A stretch of DNA of 64,000 bases. Origin: an uncultured Clostridia bacterium. GTDB lineage: Bacteria; Bacillota; Clostridia; Christensenellales; UBA3700. Shown piece after piece: positions 46,886 to 55,253 of this stretch. Position 1 is the stretch's first letter; every line of letters starts with the position of its first letter. Both the position numbers and the translations under genes were made by a program. The notes under the pieces were generated by a model. It ran no database searches. It saw only the letters and a program-made list of their open reading frames with translations, and had not been told where the DNA came from. The stretch is taken from NCBI GenBank assembly GCA_947037025.1, contig CAMQSU010000002.1, forward strand, positions 45,835 through 109,834, read 5' to 3'.

Positions 46886-47515
46886 ATGAAAAATCAATTT
46901 GTTATTACTATTGCTAGACAGTATGGTTGCGGTGGCAGAACTATCGGTCAATTGCTGTCGGAAAAGCTTAATGTTGATTATTTTGATAATGATTTAATTA
47001 GGCTTGCTGCTGAGAAAAATGGAGTCAGTGTTGACTTTTATAAAGAATTTGATGAAAAAGCTTCTAGCAAATTTGCTAGCATATTTGGGCTCTCTACGCC
47101 AGTTGGTGGATATTGTATGCCTACGTATAACGACTTAGTCATTAATGATAGGCTTTATTATACGCAATCAAATATTATTAAGGAAATTGCTGAGCATAAG
47201 CCATGCATTATTGTGGGCAGATGTGCGGATTATATTTTAGAAGGTAAAGAAAATTTAGTTACTATATTCCTTCAAGCGGATATTGAAACAAGACGGGATA
47301 GAATTGTTAATAAATATGGCGTTGATGATAAAAATATAAATAAATACATCGCAAAAGCTGATAAAAGGCGTTCACAATACTACAACACTTACACGGACAA
47401 AGTTTGGGGTGCTATCGGGAATTACGATTTAGTTCTTAATACTTCTAAAATGGCTGCCGATGATGTTGTTGAAGTGATTTGTGAGTACTTAAACAGAATA
47501 GATATTAACAAATAA
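46886..47515 (+). CDS. Cytidylate kinase-like family protein
   Basis: 209 residues. P-loop kinase with the atypical FVITIARQYGCGGRTIGQLLSEKL in place of a standard CMP-kinase loop, NVDYFDND, CIIVGRCADYIL, FLQADIETRRDRI and the lid region ADKRRSQYYNTYTDKVWG. This is the AAA_26/cytidylate-kinase-like family common in Clostridia, whose substrate is not established; it is distinct from the essential Cmk. GGAGG precedes ATG 46886. The tandem repeat array begins 26 bases after the stop and no clear terminator is seen. Confidence 0.9.
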   Translation: MKNQFVITIARQYGCGGRTIGQLLSEKLNVDYFDNDLIRLAAEKNGVSVDFYKEFDEKASSKFASIFGLSTPVGGYCMPTYNDLVINDRLYYTQSNIIKEIAEHKPCIIVGRCADYILEGKENLVTIFLQADIETRRDRIVNKYGVDDKNINKYIAKADKRRSQYYNTYTDKVWGAIGNYDLVLNTSKMAADDVVEVICEYLNRIDINK

Positions 47516-47540
47516 AGCAAAATATATGCAAATTTATCAT

Positions 47541-47779
47541 TACAAGTTATATAAAAATGCAAGTAATTTAAAAGTTAAACGATATATTGTTGCAAGTTAT
47601 GTAAAAATGAAATTAATTTGAAAGTTAAACGATATATTGTTGCAAGTTATGTAAAAATGAAATTAATTTGAAAGTTAAACGATATATTGTTACAAGTTAT
47701 ATAAAAATGCAAGTAATTTGAAAGTTAAACGATATATTGTTGCAAGTTATGTAAAAATACAAGTAATTTGAAAGTTTAG
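47541..47779. repeat. 50-bp tandem repeat array, 4.8 copies
   Basis: Copies begin at 47541, 47591, 47641, 47691 and 47741 (last incomplete), each opening T[AG]CAAGTTAT and ending GATATATTGT. Identity between copies is high. The array runs directly into the ribosome site of the next gene. No spacers, so not CRISPR. Confidence 0.95.
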
Positions 47780-47792
47780 GAGATTTATTATT

Positions 47793-48260
47793 ATGGATAG
47801 AAAAGAAATTGCTAGGCAACTGTTTTATGAGGGGTTTAATTGCTCTCAATCTGTTGCAATGGCATTTGAAGATATACTACCGATTAACAGGGATAATATA
47901 CAGGCTGTCGCAAGTGCGTTTGGCGGAGGTTTTTCTCGCTCGCGTAATTTGTGTGGTACATTATCAGCTGTTGGCATGGTGCTCGGGTTGCTAGAGCAAG
48001 GTACAGGCAATATTGCTGATGACAAACAATCTACATACAAGTGCGTTAGGAATGCAACAGATAAATTTATCAAGGCTAATGGCACTATTGTTTGCAAAGA
48101 TTTGCTTGCTAATATCAAAAATTTAACTAGCGATTTTGTTCCATCTATTCGTGATGAAAAGTATTATAATGAAAGACCATGTATTAAATTTGTTATAGAT
48201 TGCGTGAATTTTATCGAGGAAAGTGAAATATATAAAGATACAATTAAAGCAAAAGAATAA
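47793..48260 (+). CDS. C_GCAxxG_C_C family redox/metal protein
   Basis: 155 residues. Contains the family's spaced cysteines: FNCSQSV (about Cys17), the core LCGTLSAVGMVLG (variant of GCAxxG), VCKDLL and RPCIKFVIDC. Members are common in anaerobes, are thought to bind metal or Fe-S clusters, and often sit near redox genes; their role is unproven. The RBS TTAGGAG (47777-47783) lies at the end of the 50-bp repeat array, 9 bases before ATG 47793. A terminator and then a second, unrelated 51-bp array follow. Confidence 0.92.
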   Translation: MDRKEIARQLFYEGFNCSQSVAMAFEDILPINRDNIQAVASAFGGGFSRSRNLCGTLSAVGMVLGLLEQGTGNIADDKQSTYKCVRNATDKFIKANGTIVCKDLLANIKNLTSDFVPSIRDEKYYNERPCIKFVIDCVNFIEESEIYKDTIKAKE

Positions 48261-48280
48261 TAATAGCGAAAATTGTTAAT

Positions 48281-48327
48281 TAAACCTATCACTAGCTAAC
48301 TTACTAGCTTGTGATAGGTTTATTTTT
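48281..48327 (+). terminator. Terminator of the C_GCAxxG_C_C gene
   Basis: TAAACCTATCAC/GTGATAGGTTTA with inner AGCTA/TAGCT, followed by TTTTTA. Confidence 0.9.
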
Positions 48328-48347
48328 ATCCTAAAATTGATATATCA

Positions 48348-48510
48348 ATATTATCATGCTAATTAAAAGGTTTTTAGCTTATTTAATTCCTGCTGTTAAT
48401 ATTATCATGCTAATTAAAAGGTTTTTAGTGTATTTAATTTTTGCTATCAATATTATTATGCTAATTAAAGAGTTTTAAGCGTGCTTAATTCTTGCTATCA
48501 ATATTACTTA
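48348..48510. repeat. 51-bp tandem repeat array, 3 copies plus a partial
   Basis: Copies start at 48348, 48399, 48450 and 48501 (partial), each beginning ATATTAT[CT]ATGCTAATTAAA. More divergent than the 50-bp array and unrelated to it in sequence. It lies between the C_GCAxxG_C_C terminator and the pur promoter. Confidence 0.92.
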
Positions 48511-48553
48511 TGTGGGGGTGTAGTTATTGCAAAGGTCAACTGCATGCGTTTAT

Positions 48554-48582
48554 TTGGTTTTTACTGTCAAGTATGTTATTAT
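48554..48582 (+). promoter_or_regulatory. Promoter of the purine operon
   Basis: TTGGTT (48554-48559), 17-base spacer, TATTAT (48577-48582). Transcription would start near 48589, just before the leader ORF's AAGGAGG. Confidence 0.6.
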
Positions 48583-48604
48583 ATATGTGTACTAAGGAGG
48601 CGTT

Positions 48605-48697
48605 ATGTTGAATTTTTATTGTAAGTCGCAACTTAATATAGTAACTTGCAAGTGGGATTCTTTTACGCTTTCAAAACATAGCAACATTATGCCATAA
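48605..48697 (+). CDS. Probable purE leader peptide (30 residues)
   Basis: A 31-codon ORF (ATG 48605 to TAA 48697) with AAGGAGG (48594-48600) 4 bases upstream, the strongest ribosome site in the region. The peptide is hydrophilic (MLNFYCKSQLNIVTCKWDSF..., ending HSNIMP) with no run of a single amino acid. Its stop codon lies in the left arm of the terminator-like hairpin at 48691, so translating or terminating ribosomes would hinder that hairpin. It is too short for a known protein and no homologue is recognised. Confidence 0.55.
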   Translation: MLNFYCKSQLNIVTCKWDSFTLSKHSNIMP

Positions 48698-48733
48698 CGC
48701 GGAAATTCCGTGGTATGGTCTTTATTTTTATTG
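48691..48733 (+). terminator. Candidate attenuator upstream of purE
   Basis: GCCATAACGCGG (48691-48702) pairs with CCGTGGTATGGT (48708-48719) apart from one mismatch; loop AAATT; followed by CTTTATTTTTATT. It lies between the promoter and purE and overlaps the leader ORF stop, so it is placed to control read-through into the operon. Confidence 0.7.
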
Positions 48734-48746
48734 GAGGTATTTTTTT

Positions 48747-49241
48747 ATGGCTAAAGTCGGTATTGTAATGGGTAGCATAAGTGACCTTGAGGTTGTGAAA
48801 CCTGCTATTGATGTTTTAACAAAATTTGGCGTTGAGAGTGATGTGCGTGTAATTAGTGCTCATAGAACTCCTGTAGAGGCTCATGACTTCGCGGCTAATG
48901 CAATTAAAAATGGTTTAGAAGTTATTATTTCTGCCGCAGGAAAGGCGGCTCATCTAGGCGGTGTTATGGCATCGTTTACTACGCTTCCTATAATTGGGCT
49001 GCCAGTTAAAAGCAGCACTATGGATGGACTAGACAGTTTGCTTTCTACCGTTCAAATGCCTGCAGGCGTTCCTGTTGCGACAGTTGCAATAAATGGCGGT
49101 CTTAATGCAGGTTTACTTGCAATTCAGATGCTTGCGCTTAAATATGACGATTTAGCAGTCAAACTTTCTGTATATAAAGATGATATGGCGGAATCAGTTA
49201 GAAAGGCAGATAAAAAACTATCAATGGAGTTGAATAAATAA
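48747..49241 (+). CDS. purE: N5-carboxyaminoimidazole ribonucleotide mutase (PurE)
   Basis: 164 residues. Starts MAKVGIVMGSISDLEVVKPA and contains the signature VISAHRTPVEAHDFA and AAHLGGVMASFTTLPIIGLP with the MDGLDSLLSTVQMPAG block of class I PurE. It converts N5-CAIR to CAIR in purine synthesis. purK, which makes N5-CAIR, is not in this window. GGAGG (48733-48737) precedes ATG. The stop overlaps the purF start by one base (TAATG). Confidence 0.97.
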   Translation: MAKVGIVMGSISDLEVVKPAIDVLTKFGVESDVRVISAHRTPVEAHDFAANAIKNGLEVIISAAGKAAHLGGVMASFTTLPIIGLPVKSSTMDGLDSLLSTVQMPAGVPVATVAINGGLNAGLLAIQMLALKYDDLAVKLSVYKDDMAESVRKADKKLSMELNK

Positions 49242-50650
49242 TGAAGAATAATTTTGAATTAGATAAGCCTCATGATGAGTGCGGAATATACGCAGTGTAT
49301 TCTAATCATAACTCTGAGCTTGCAAGGACCCTGTACTTTGGATTATATGCTTTGCAGCATCGCGGTCAGGATAGTTGCGGTATTGCCGTTACTAACGGAC
49401 TTAATATATCATATTATAAAAACTTAGGTCTTGTAAGTGAAGTATTTAGCGAGGAAGCTATTTCCGCATTGCCTGAGGGCGATATTGCTATTGGTCACGT
49501 TCGTTATGCGAGCAGTGGTCTGAAAAATTCTATAAATGCTCAACCAGTTGTATACAATGGTAGGCTTGGAATGTTTGCAATTGCTATGAATGGAAAAATT
49601 ACTAATGCGGAGGTGCTTCGCAAACGTCTTATTGAAGAAGGTATGACGTTTCAGACTAATATTGATTGCGAGGTTATCGCAAACCTTATTAACAAGCATA
49701 CTGATAACGGTAAATGTGATGTAGAGCGTGCAATGCGTGAGCTTGAAGGCAGTTTTGCAATCGCACTGATGACTAGTACAGAGCTTTATGCTATTCGCGA
49801 TAGATACGGCTTGCGTCCTCTAGTGCTTGGACGGACGGAGGATGGATATTATCTATCTAGTGAGTCTTGCGGTCTTGATGCGACAGGCGTTGAGCTTATA
49901 CGCGATATTAATCCCGGTGAGGTTGCTGTGATATCAGCTAAGGGCGTGTCAAGCTCGTATTTTGCAAAAGCTACTCGTAGACCTTGCATATTTGAGTATG
50001 TTTACACCGCTCGTGCTGATAGTTTTATTGATAATAAAAGTGTCTATGAGGCAAGATATGAATGTGGTAGGACACTTGCTAGAAAACTTATGCTAAAAGC
50101 TGATATCGTGGCAGGTGTTCCTGATAGTGCGAATGTTTCAGCTCGTGGTTATGCTGTTGAGAGCGGTATACCATATATTGATGTTCTTGAAAAAAATAGA
50201 TATGTAGGAAGGACTTTTATTCAGCCAAATCAATTTATGCGTGAGAATAGTGTTAAGATAAAGCTTAATCCGCATTTGCATAATATCAAGGATAAGGAAA
50301 TTATTTTGATAGATGACTCTATTGTTAGAGGTACAACATCTAAAAAGATATTAGAAACACTTAAAAAAGCGGGCGCTAAGGCCGTGCATATGGTTATCGC
50401 ATCGCCGATTGTCAAGCACCCTTGTTACACCGGTATTGATATTGAAACTTATGACCAGTTAATCGGTGCGACACGCAATGCTGAGGAGATCGGTAAGCTG
50501 ATAGGTGCAGATAGTTTGCACTTTATGGATGTACGTGACCTTATTAAGTGTTGTTCTAGTGGAGATTATAAAACTTTCTGTGCTGGTTGCTTTGATGGCG
50601 ACTATCCAGATGATATAGAAAAAAAACTAAAAGATAGAAGGGAGATATAA
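49241..50650 (+). CDS. purF: Amidophosphoribosyltransferase (PurF)
   Basis: 469 residues. Ntn-type glutaminase domain with a short propeptide before Cys14 ([10 protein letters not shown]), then [15 protein letters not shown] and GHVRYAS; the phosphoribosyltransferase domain carries the PRPP motif [15 protein letters not shown]. It catalyses the first committed step of purine synthesis, making phosphoribosylamine from PRPP and glutamine. The propeptide plus C-terminal Cys residues (for example CAGC) fit the Bacillus-type [4Fe-4S] enzyme. Its start overlaps purE by one base. Confidence 0.98.
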   Translation: MKNNFELDKPHDECGIYAVYSNHNSELARTLYFGLYALQHRGQDSCGIAVTNGLNISYYKNLGLVSEVFSEEAISALPEGDIAIGHVRYASSGLKNSINAQPVVYNGRLGMFAIAMNGKITNAEVLRKRLIEEGMTFQTNIDCEVIANLINKHTDNGKCDVERAMRELEGSFAIALMTSTELYAIRDRYGLRPLVLGRTEDGYYLSSESCGLDATGVELIRDINPGEVAVISAKGVSSSYFAKATRRPCIFEYVYTARADSFIDNKSVYEARYECGRTLARKLMLKADIVAGVPDSANVSARGYAVESGIPYIDVLEKNRYVGRTFIQPNQFMRENSVKIKLNPHLHNIKDKEIILIDDSIVRGTTSKKILETLKKAGAKAVHMVIASPIVKHPCYTGIDIETYDQLIGATRNAEEIGKLIGADSLHFMDVRDLIKCCSSGDYKTFCAGCFDGDYPDDIEKKLKDRREI

Positions 50651-50652
50651 AG

Positions 50653-51669
50653 ATGGCTATAGATTACAAATCTGCAGGAGTAGATGTTGAAGCAGGGTAT
50701 GAGGCAGTAAAACTAATGAAAGAGTATGTTAAGAAGACTTATAACGGTAGTGTGCTGGGCGACTTAGGAAGTTTCGGCGGATTCTATGCGCTTGATGATA
50801 AAGCTGATGGCGATTGTTTAGTTGCTGGTACTGACGGCGTAGGAACTAAACTTAAATATGCGTTTATTCTTGATAAGCATGATACTATCGGTATCGATGC
50901 TGTTGCAATGTGCGTAAATGATATTATTTGTCAAGGTGCAAAACCGTTGTTCTTCCTTGACTATATCGCAACTGGTAAGGTTATACCTACTCGTATTGCG
51001 GAGATAGTTAAGGGTGTTAGTGATGGCTGTGTTGAGTCGGGCTGTGCTATTATCGGCGGAGAGACTGCAGAGATGCCAGGATTTTATTCTGATGGCGATT
51101 ATGACATTGCAGGATTTGCAGTAGGTATTGTTAAAAAAAATAAAATTATAAACGGAAAGAATATTAAAGCAGGGGATACTATTATTGGACTTCGTTCATC
51201 GGGCGTGCATAGCAATGGTTATTCTTTAGTTCGTAAGCTTTTCGGCGAGGACAAAAAGGCTCTAAATACTTTTAACGAAACTTTAGGTTGCACTCCAGCT
51301 GAGGTTGTGCTAAGTCCTACTAAACTTTATGTTAAGCCTATTCTTGCAATTATTGAAAAGTTTGATATTAAAGGAATAGCTCATATTACTGGTGGCGGAT
51401 TTATTGAGAATATTCCACGTATTATTCCTAAAGGTCTTGCTGTTAAAATTAACAGGGCTGATTATGTAGTTCCTAATTTATTTAAGGCGTTGCAGGAGAT
51501 TGCGGAAATTTCTGATGAGAAAATGTACAACACTTTTAACATGGGAACAGGTATGGTACTTGCAGTAGATAATAAGATTGCAGCAAGCGTTGTTAGCGAG
51601 CTTAATAAGCTAGGCGAGGAAGCGTACGTGCTAGGAGAAGTTGTTTGCGGTGAAGGCGTTATTCTATGA
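50653..51669 (+). CDS. purM: Phosphoribosylformylglycinamidine cyclo-ligase (AIR synthase, PurM)
   Basis: 338 residues. Starts [16 protein letters not shown]; contains [45 protein letters not shown] and [13 protein letters not shown]. It closes FGAM to AIR using ATP. It begins 2 bases after the purF stop, with AGGGAGAT as ribosome site, and overlaps purN by 4 bases. Confidence 0.98.
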   Translation: MAIDYKSAGVDVEAGYEAVKLMKEYVKKTYNGSVLGDLGSFGGFYALDDKADGDCLVAGTDGVGTKLKYAFILDKHDTIGIDAVAMCVNDIICQGAKPLFFLDYIATGKVIPTRIAEIVKGVSDGCVESGCAIIGGETAEMPGFYSDGDYDIAGFAVGIVKKNKIINGKNIKAGDTIIGLRSSGVHSNGYSLVRKLFGEDKKALNTFNETLGCTPAEVVLSPTKLYVKPILAIIEKFDIKGIAHITGGGFIENIPRIIPKGLAVKINRADYVVPNLFKALQEIAEISDEKMYNTFNMGTGMVLAVDNKIAASVVSELNKLGEEAYVLGEVVCGEGVIL

Positions 51670-52244
51670 AGCGAATAGCAATTTTTGCAAGCGGTGGTGG
51701 CTCTGATATGCAGTCTGTAATTGATGGCGTAAAGTCCGGTCAAATCAATGGTAAGGTTTGCCTTGTAATTACTAATAAAAATGACATTGTTGCACTTGAT
51801 AGAGCACAGTCGGAAAATATCAAATCAGAGACTTTTAAGCTTTGTGATTATGCTAGCCATGAGCTGCGTGATGTGGCGATAAGGAAAAGTCTTGAACTTG
51901 AGAAAATAGACCTAATCGTGCTTGCTGGGTACTTAAGCATTGTAACATCAGAGATAATAAACTATTACCGCGGAAGGATAATAAATATACATCCTTCTCT
52001 TATCCCAAAGCATTGTGGTGTAGGATTTTATGGTATGAGAGTGCATGAGAGCGTAATTGCTAGCGGAGATAGGGAAAGCGGTGCTACTGTTCATTATGTT
52101 GATGAAGGTGCGGATACTGGCGAGATTATAGGGCAAGTTGTGGTAAATGTATTACCTTGTGACACTGCAAAATCACTGCAAGAGCGAGTACTTGAAAATG
52201 AGCATATTTTGCTGCCAAGTATTGTTGCAAGACTCTGCAAATAG
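51666..52244 (+). CDS. purN: Phosphoribosylglycinamide formyltransferase (PurN)
   Basis: 192 residues. 10-formyl-THF-dependent GAR transformylase. N-terminal [18 protein letters not shown], catalytic [17 protein letters not shown] and [21 protein letters not shown] overlaps the purM stop (ATGA), implying coupling. A 195-base gap follows before purH. Confidence 0.97.
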   Translation: MKRIAIFASGGGSDMQSVIDGVKSGQINGKVCLVITNKNDIVALDRAQSENIKSETFKLCDYASHELRDVAIRKSLELEKIDLIVLAGYLSIVTSEIINYYRGRIINIHPSLIPKHCGVGFYGMRVHESVIASGDRESGATVHYVDEGADTGEIIGQVVVNVLPCDTAKSLQERVLENEHILLPSIVARLCK

Positions 52245-52343
52245 AAAATACAAGCAATTACAGCATACCTCTTATTGATATTGAGTTAATTAAGAGTACA
52301 TTTACTGCTAATTGAGAGTAATTTGATATTTGCACTGTAAAAT

Positions 52344-52381
52344 AGATGTTTATATAGTAATTTCAACATCTGCTTTATTTT
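52344..52381 (+). terminator. Weak hairpin in the purN-purH gap
   Basis: AGATGTT pairs with AACATCT, followed by GCTTTATTTT; just downstream TTTTGCAA pairs with TTGCAAAA. It might reduce expression of purH-D-L relative to purE-F-M-N; no promoter for purH is obvious. Confidence 0.35.
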
Positions 52382-52439
52382 GCAATTTGTCTTGCATTTT
52401 GCAAAATAGTAAGGGTTATTTAACAGGAGATAAATTAAT

Positions 52440-53978
52440 ATGAAAAAAAGAGCGTTAATTAGTGTTTCGGATAAAACAGGTATAGTTGAGCTTGCTCGTG
52501 AGATTGTTAGCTGCGGTTATGAAATAATCAGCACTGGCGGAACGGCGGTAACACTTGCTGATGCGGGTATTGATGTTATTGGCATCAGTGATATAACAGG
52601 TTTCCCTGAGTGCCTTGATGGTAGAGTGAAAACATTGCATCCAAATGTTCATGCGGGAGTTCTTGCTATGCGTAGTAATAGCGAGCATATGGCACAATTA
52701 GAGGAGTTAAATATTAATACTATTGATATGGTAATAGTAAATTTATATCCTTTTAAAGAGACTGTTTTAAAGCCAAATATCGACCTTCAAGAGTGCATAG
52801 AAAACATTGATATTGGTGGCCCTACAATGCTAAGAAGTGCTGCTAAAAACTATCAAGATGTAACTGTTTTGGTTGACCCTTCTGACTATGAAAAAGTGTT
52901 ATCAGAGCTGAAGTCTGGCGGCGTTAGTCTTGATACAAAATTTTATTTAATGTATAAAGTTTATCAGCATACTGCTGTATATGATACTATGATATCTACA
53001 TACCTTCGTGAGAAACTTAATATAAAATTTCCGGAGATTGTTAGCTTTGCTTATGAGAAAGTGCAAGATTTGAGGTATGGCGAAAACCCTAATCAAGGTG
53101 CAGTTTTCTATAAAGAGTGCATGCCGATAGCGGGTAGTTTGCCTGAGGCTAAGCAGTTGCATGGCAAAGAATTATCTTATAACAATATTAATGATACGGG
53201 CGGTGCACTTGATCTTCTTCGTGAATATTCTGAGCCGACTATAGTTGCAGTTAAACACGCAAACCCTTGCGGCGTTGCTAGCAGTAGTTGTATCAGTGAT
53301 GCTTTTAGGAAAGCTTATGCATCTGATCCTATATCAATATTTGGCGGAATTATTGCGAGCAATAGAGAGATTGATAAGGCAACAGCAGAGCAAATTAGTA
53401 AAATATTTATTGAGATTGTTATCGCTCCGTCTTTCAGTAGTGAAGCATTAGAGATATTAGAGCAAAAGAAAAACATTAGACTTTTAGCACTTGAGAGCAT
53501 AAGCAGCCCTATTCCAAAAACTAGTTTTGATATGAAGAAAGTTTTGGGCGGACTGTTAGTTCAAGAGTATGATAACATTGTTATTAATGAAGAAAAATGC
53601 ACTGTTGTAACTATTGCTAAACCTACTGCTGCTCAACTTGATGATTTAAAGTTTGCGATGAAAGTTTGCAAGCACACTAAGTCAAATGCGATTGTTATAG
53701 GTAAAGATAAAGTCACTCTTGGTGTTGGTGCTGGGCAAGTTAATAGAATCTGGGCGACGAAACAAGCTATTGAGCACAGCCTGACTTGCACAAATGGTGC
53801 TGTTCTTGCAAGTGATGCTTTCTTCCCTTTTAGCGATTGTGTTGAGGAAGCTTATAGAGCAGGTATCACAGCTATCATTCAGCCGGGTGGAAGCATTCGT
53901 GATATTGATAGTATTGAGCTTTGTGATAAGTACGGTATTGCGATGGTGCTATCTGGTGATAGACACTTTAAGCACTGA
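52440..53978 (+). CDS. purH: Bifunctional AICAR transformylase/IMP cyclohydrolase (PurH)
   Basis: 512 residues. N-terminal MGS-like IMP cyclohydrolase domain (RALISVSDKTGIVELAREI, EIISTGGTAVTL, DGRVKTLHPNVHAG), then the AICAR formyltransferase domain with KHANPCGVASS and the C-terminal AYRAGITAIIQPGGSIRD. It performs the last two steps to IMP. CAGGAGA precedes ATG 52440. purD follows 18 bases later. Confidence 0.98.
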   Translation: MKKRALISVSDKTGIVELAREIVSCGYEIISTGGTAVTLADAGIDVIGISDITGFPECLDGRVKTLHPNVHAGVLAMRSNSEHMAQLEELNINTIDMVIVNLYPFKETVLKPNIDLQECIENIDIGGPTMLRSAAKNYQDVTVLVDPSDYEKVLSELKSGGVSLDTKFYLMYKVYQHTAVYDTMISTYLREKLNIKFPEIVSFAYEKVQDLRYGENPNQGAVFYKECMPIAGSLPEAKQLHGKELSYNNINDTGGALDLLREYSEPTIVAVKHANPCGVASSSCISDAFRKAYASDPISIFGGIIASNREIDKATAEQISKIFIEIVIAPSFSSEALEILEQKKNIRLLALESISSPIPKTSFDMKKVLGGLLVQEYDNIVINEEKCTVVTIAKPTAAQLDDLKFAMKVCKHTKSNAIVIGKDKVTLGVGAGQVNRIWATKQAIEHSLTCTNGAVLASDAFFPFSDCVEEAYRAGITAIIQPGGSIRDIDSIELCDKYGIAMVLSGDRHFKH

Positions 53979-53996
53979 TTGGTAGGAGGATAATAC

Positions 53997-55253
53997 ATGC
54001 AAGTTTTAGTTATTGGCTCGGGCGGTCGTGAACATGCAATTTGTCACGCACTTTCTAAGAGTAATAAAGTAGATAAGTTATTTTGCCTTCCCGGTAATGC
54101 AGGGATTGCAGAGATTGCTGAATGCGTAAGTATCGGCGTTATGGAAGCGGACAAGATTGTTGCATTTCTTAATTCGCACAAGCAAATAAATATGACAGTA
54201 GTAGCTCCTGATGATCCTCTTGCAATGGGGCTTGTTGATATTTTAGAGAGTCACGGGCATAGAGCTTTTGGTCCATCAAAGGCGGCAGCGCTGATTGAGG
54301 CTAGCAAAGCGTTTTCTAAGTCATTAATGAAAAAATACAATATACCTACTGCAGCTTATGAAGAATTTACTGATGTTGCAAAAGCTACCGATTATATTGT
54401 TAAATGCGATTATCCGCTAGTTATAAAGGCGGACGGTTTAGCGCTTGGTAAGGGTGTTATTATTTGCGAAAATGTTGATGAGGCTAAGTTAGCACTTCAA
54501 GATATGATGGTTGCAGGAAAGTTTAGTGATGCGGGAAGTAAAGTCATTATTGAGGAGTTTTTGTACGGTCAGGAAGTTAGTATTCTTTGTTTTGTTGATG
54601 GTAAAACTATCGTTCCGATGGTGTCATCTCAAGATCACAAGCGTGCTCTAGATGGTGACGGCGGTCTTAATACTGGCGGTATGGGTACATTCAGCCCGTC
54701 TAGAATTTATACAGATGTGATGGCAAGTCAAGTATATACTGATATTATTATTCCTTCTATGGAGGCTATGAATAGCGAAGATAGAAAGTTTAAGGGCGTA
54801 CTGTATTTAGGACTGATGCTGACTGATAAGGGTATTAAAGTCCTTGAGTATAACGCAAGGTTCGGTGACCCTGAAACGCAAGTCGTTTTGCCAAGACTCA
54901 AGACTGATTTATATGATATTTTTGATGCGGTTATTGATGAGAGGTTGCATGAGATTAACTTCGAGTGGTCGGATGATGCTACAGTTTGCGTAGTGCTTGC
55001 AAGTGGCGGATATCCAGAATCTTATGAAAAAGGAGAGGTTATCACTATCGGTGAAATAGACGATGATATAACTCTTTATCATGCGGGGACTGCTATCGTT
55101 GGCGGCAAGCTTGTTACTAATGGCGGACGTGTAATTGGGGTCACTGCAAGTGGCGTAAATATTGATGAGGCTAGGGCTAAGGCTTACAAAGCTGCCTGCA
55201 ATGTGAAGTTTAATAAAGCTCACTACAGAAAAGATATAGGAATTAAATTATAA
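53997..55253 (+). CDS. purD: Phosphoribosylamine-glycine ligase (PurD)
   Basis: 418 residues. ATP-grasp enzyme making GAR. Starts QVLVIGSGGREHAICHAL; central YPLVIKADGLALGKGVIIC and SQDHKRALDGDGGLNTGGMG; C-terminal EYNARFGDPETQVVLPRL. AGGAGG precedes ATG 53997. Its last base overlaps the purL start (TAATG). Confidence 0.98.
   Translation: MQVLVIGSGGREHAICHALSKSNKVDKLFCLPGNAGIAEIAECVSIGVMEADKIVAFLNSHKQINMTVVAPDDPLAMGLVDILESHGHRAFGPSKAAALIEASKAFSKSLMKKYNIPTAAYEEFTDVAKATDYIVKCDYPLVIKADGLALGKGVIICENVDEAKLALQDMMVAGKFSDAGSKVIIEEFLYGQEVSILCFVDGKTIVPMVSSQDHKRALDGDGGLNTGGMGTFSPSRIYTDVMASQVYTDIIIPSMEAMNSEDRKFKGVLYLGLMLTDKGIKVLEYNARFGDPETQVVLPRLKTDLYDIFDAVIDERLHEINFEWSDDATVCVVLASGGYPESYEKGEVITIGEIDDDITLYHAGTAIVGGKLVTNGGRVIGVTASGVNIDEARAKAYKAACNVKFNKAHYRKDIGIKL

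Noticed and set aside
47541..48510. Arrays of 50/51-bp repeats as a CRISPR locus
   Set aside because: Units abut directly without unique spacers, and no cas genes are nearby.
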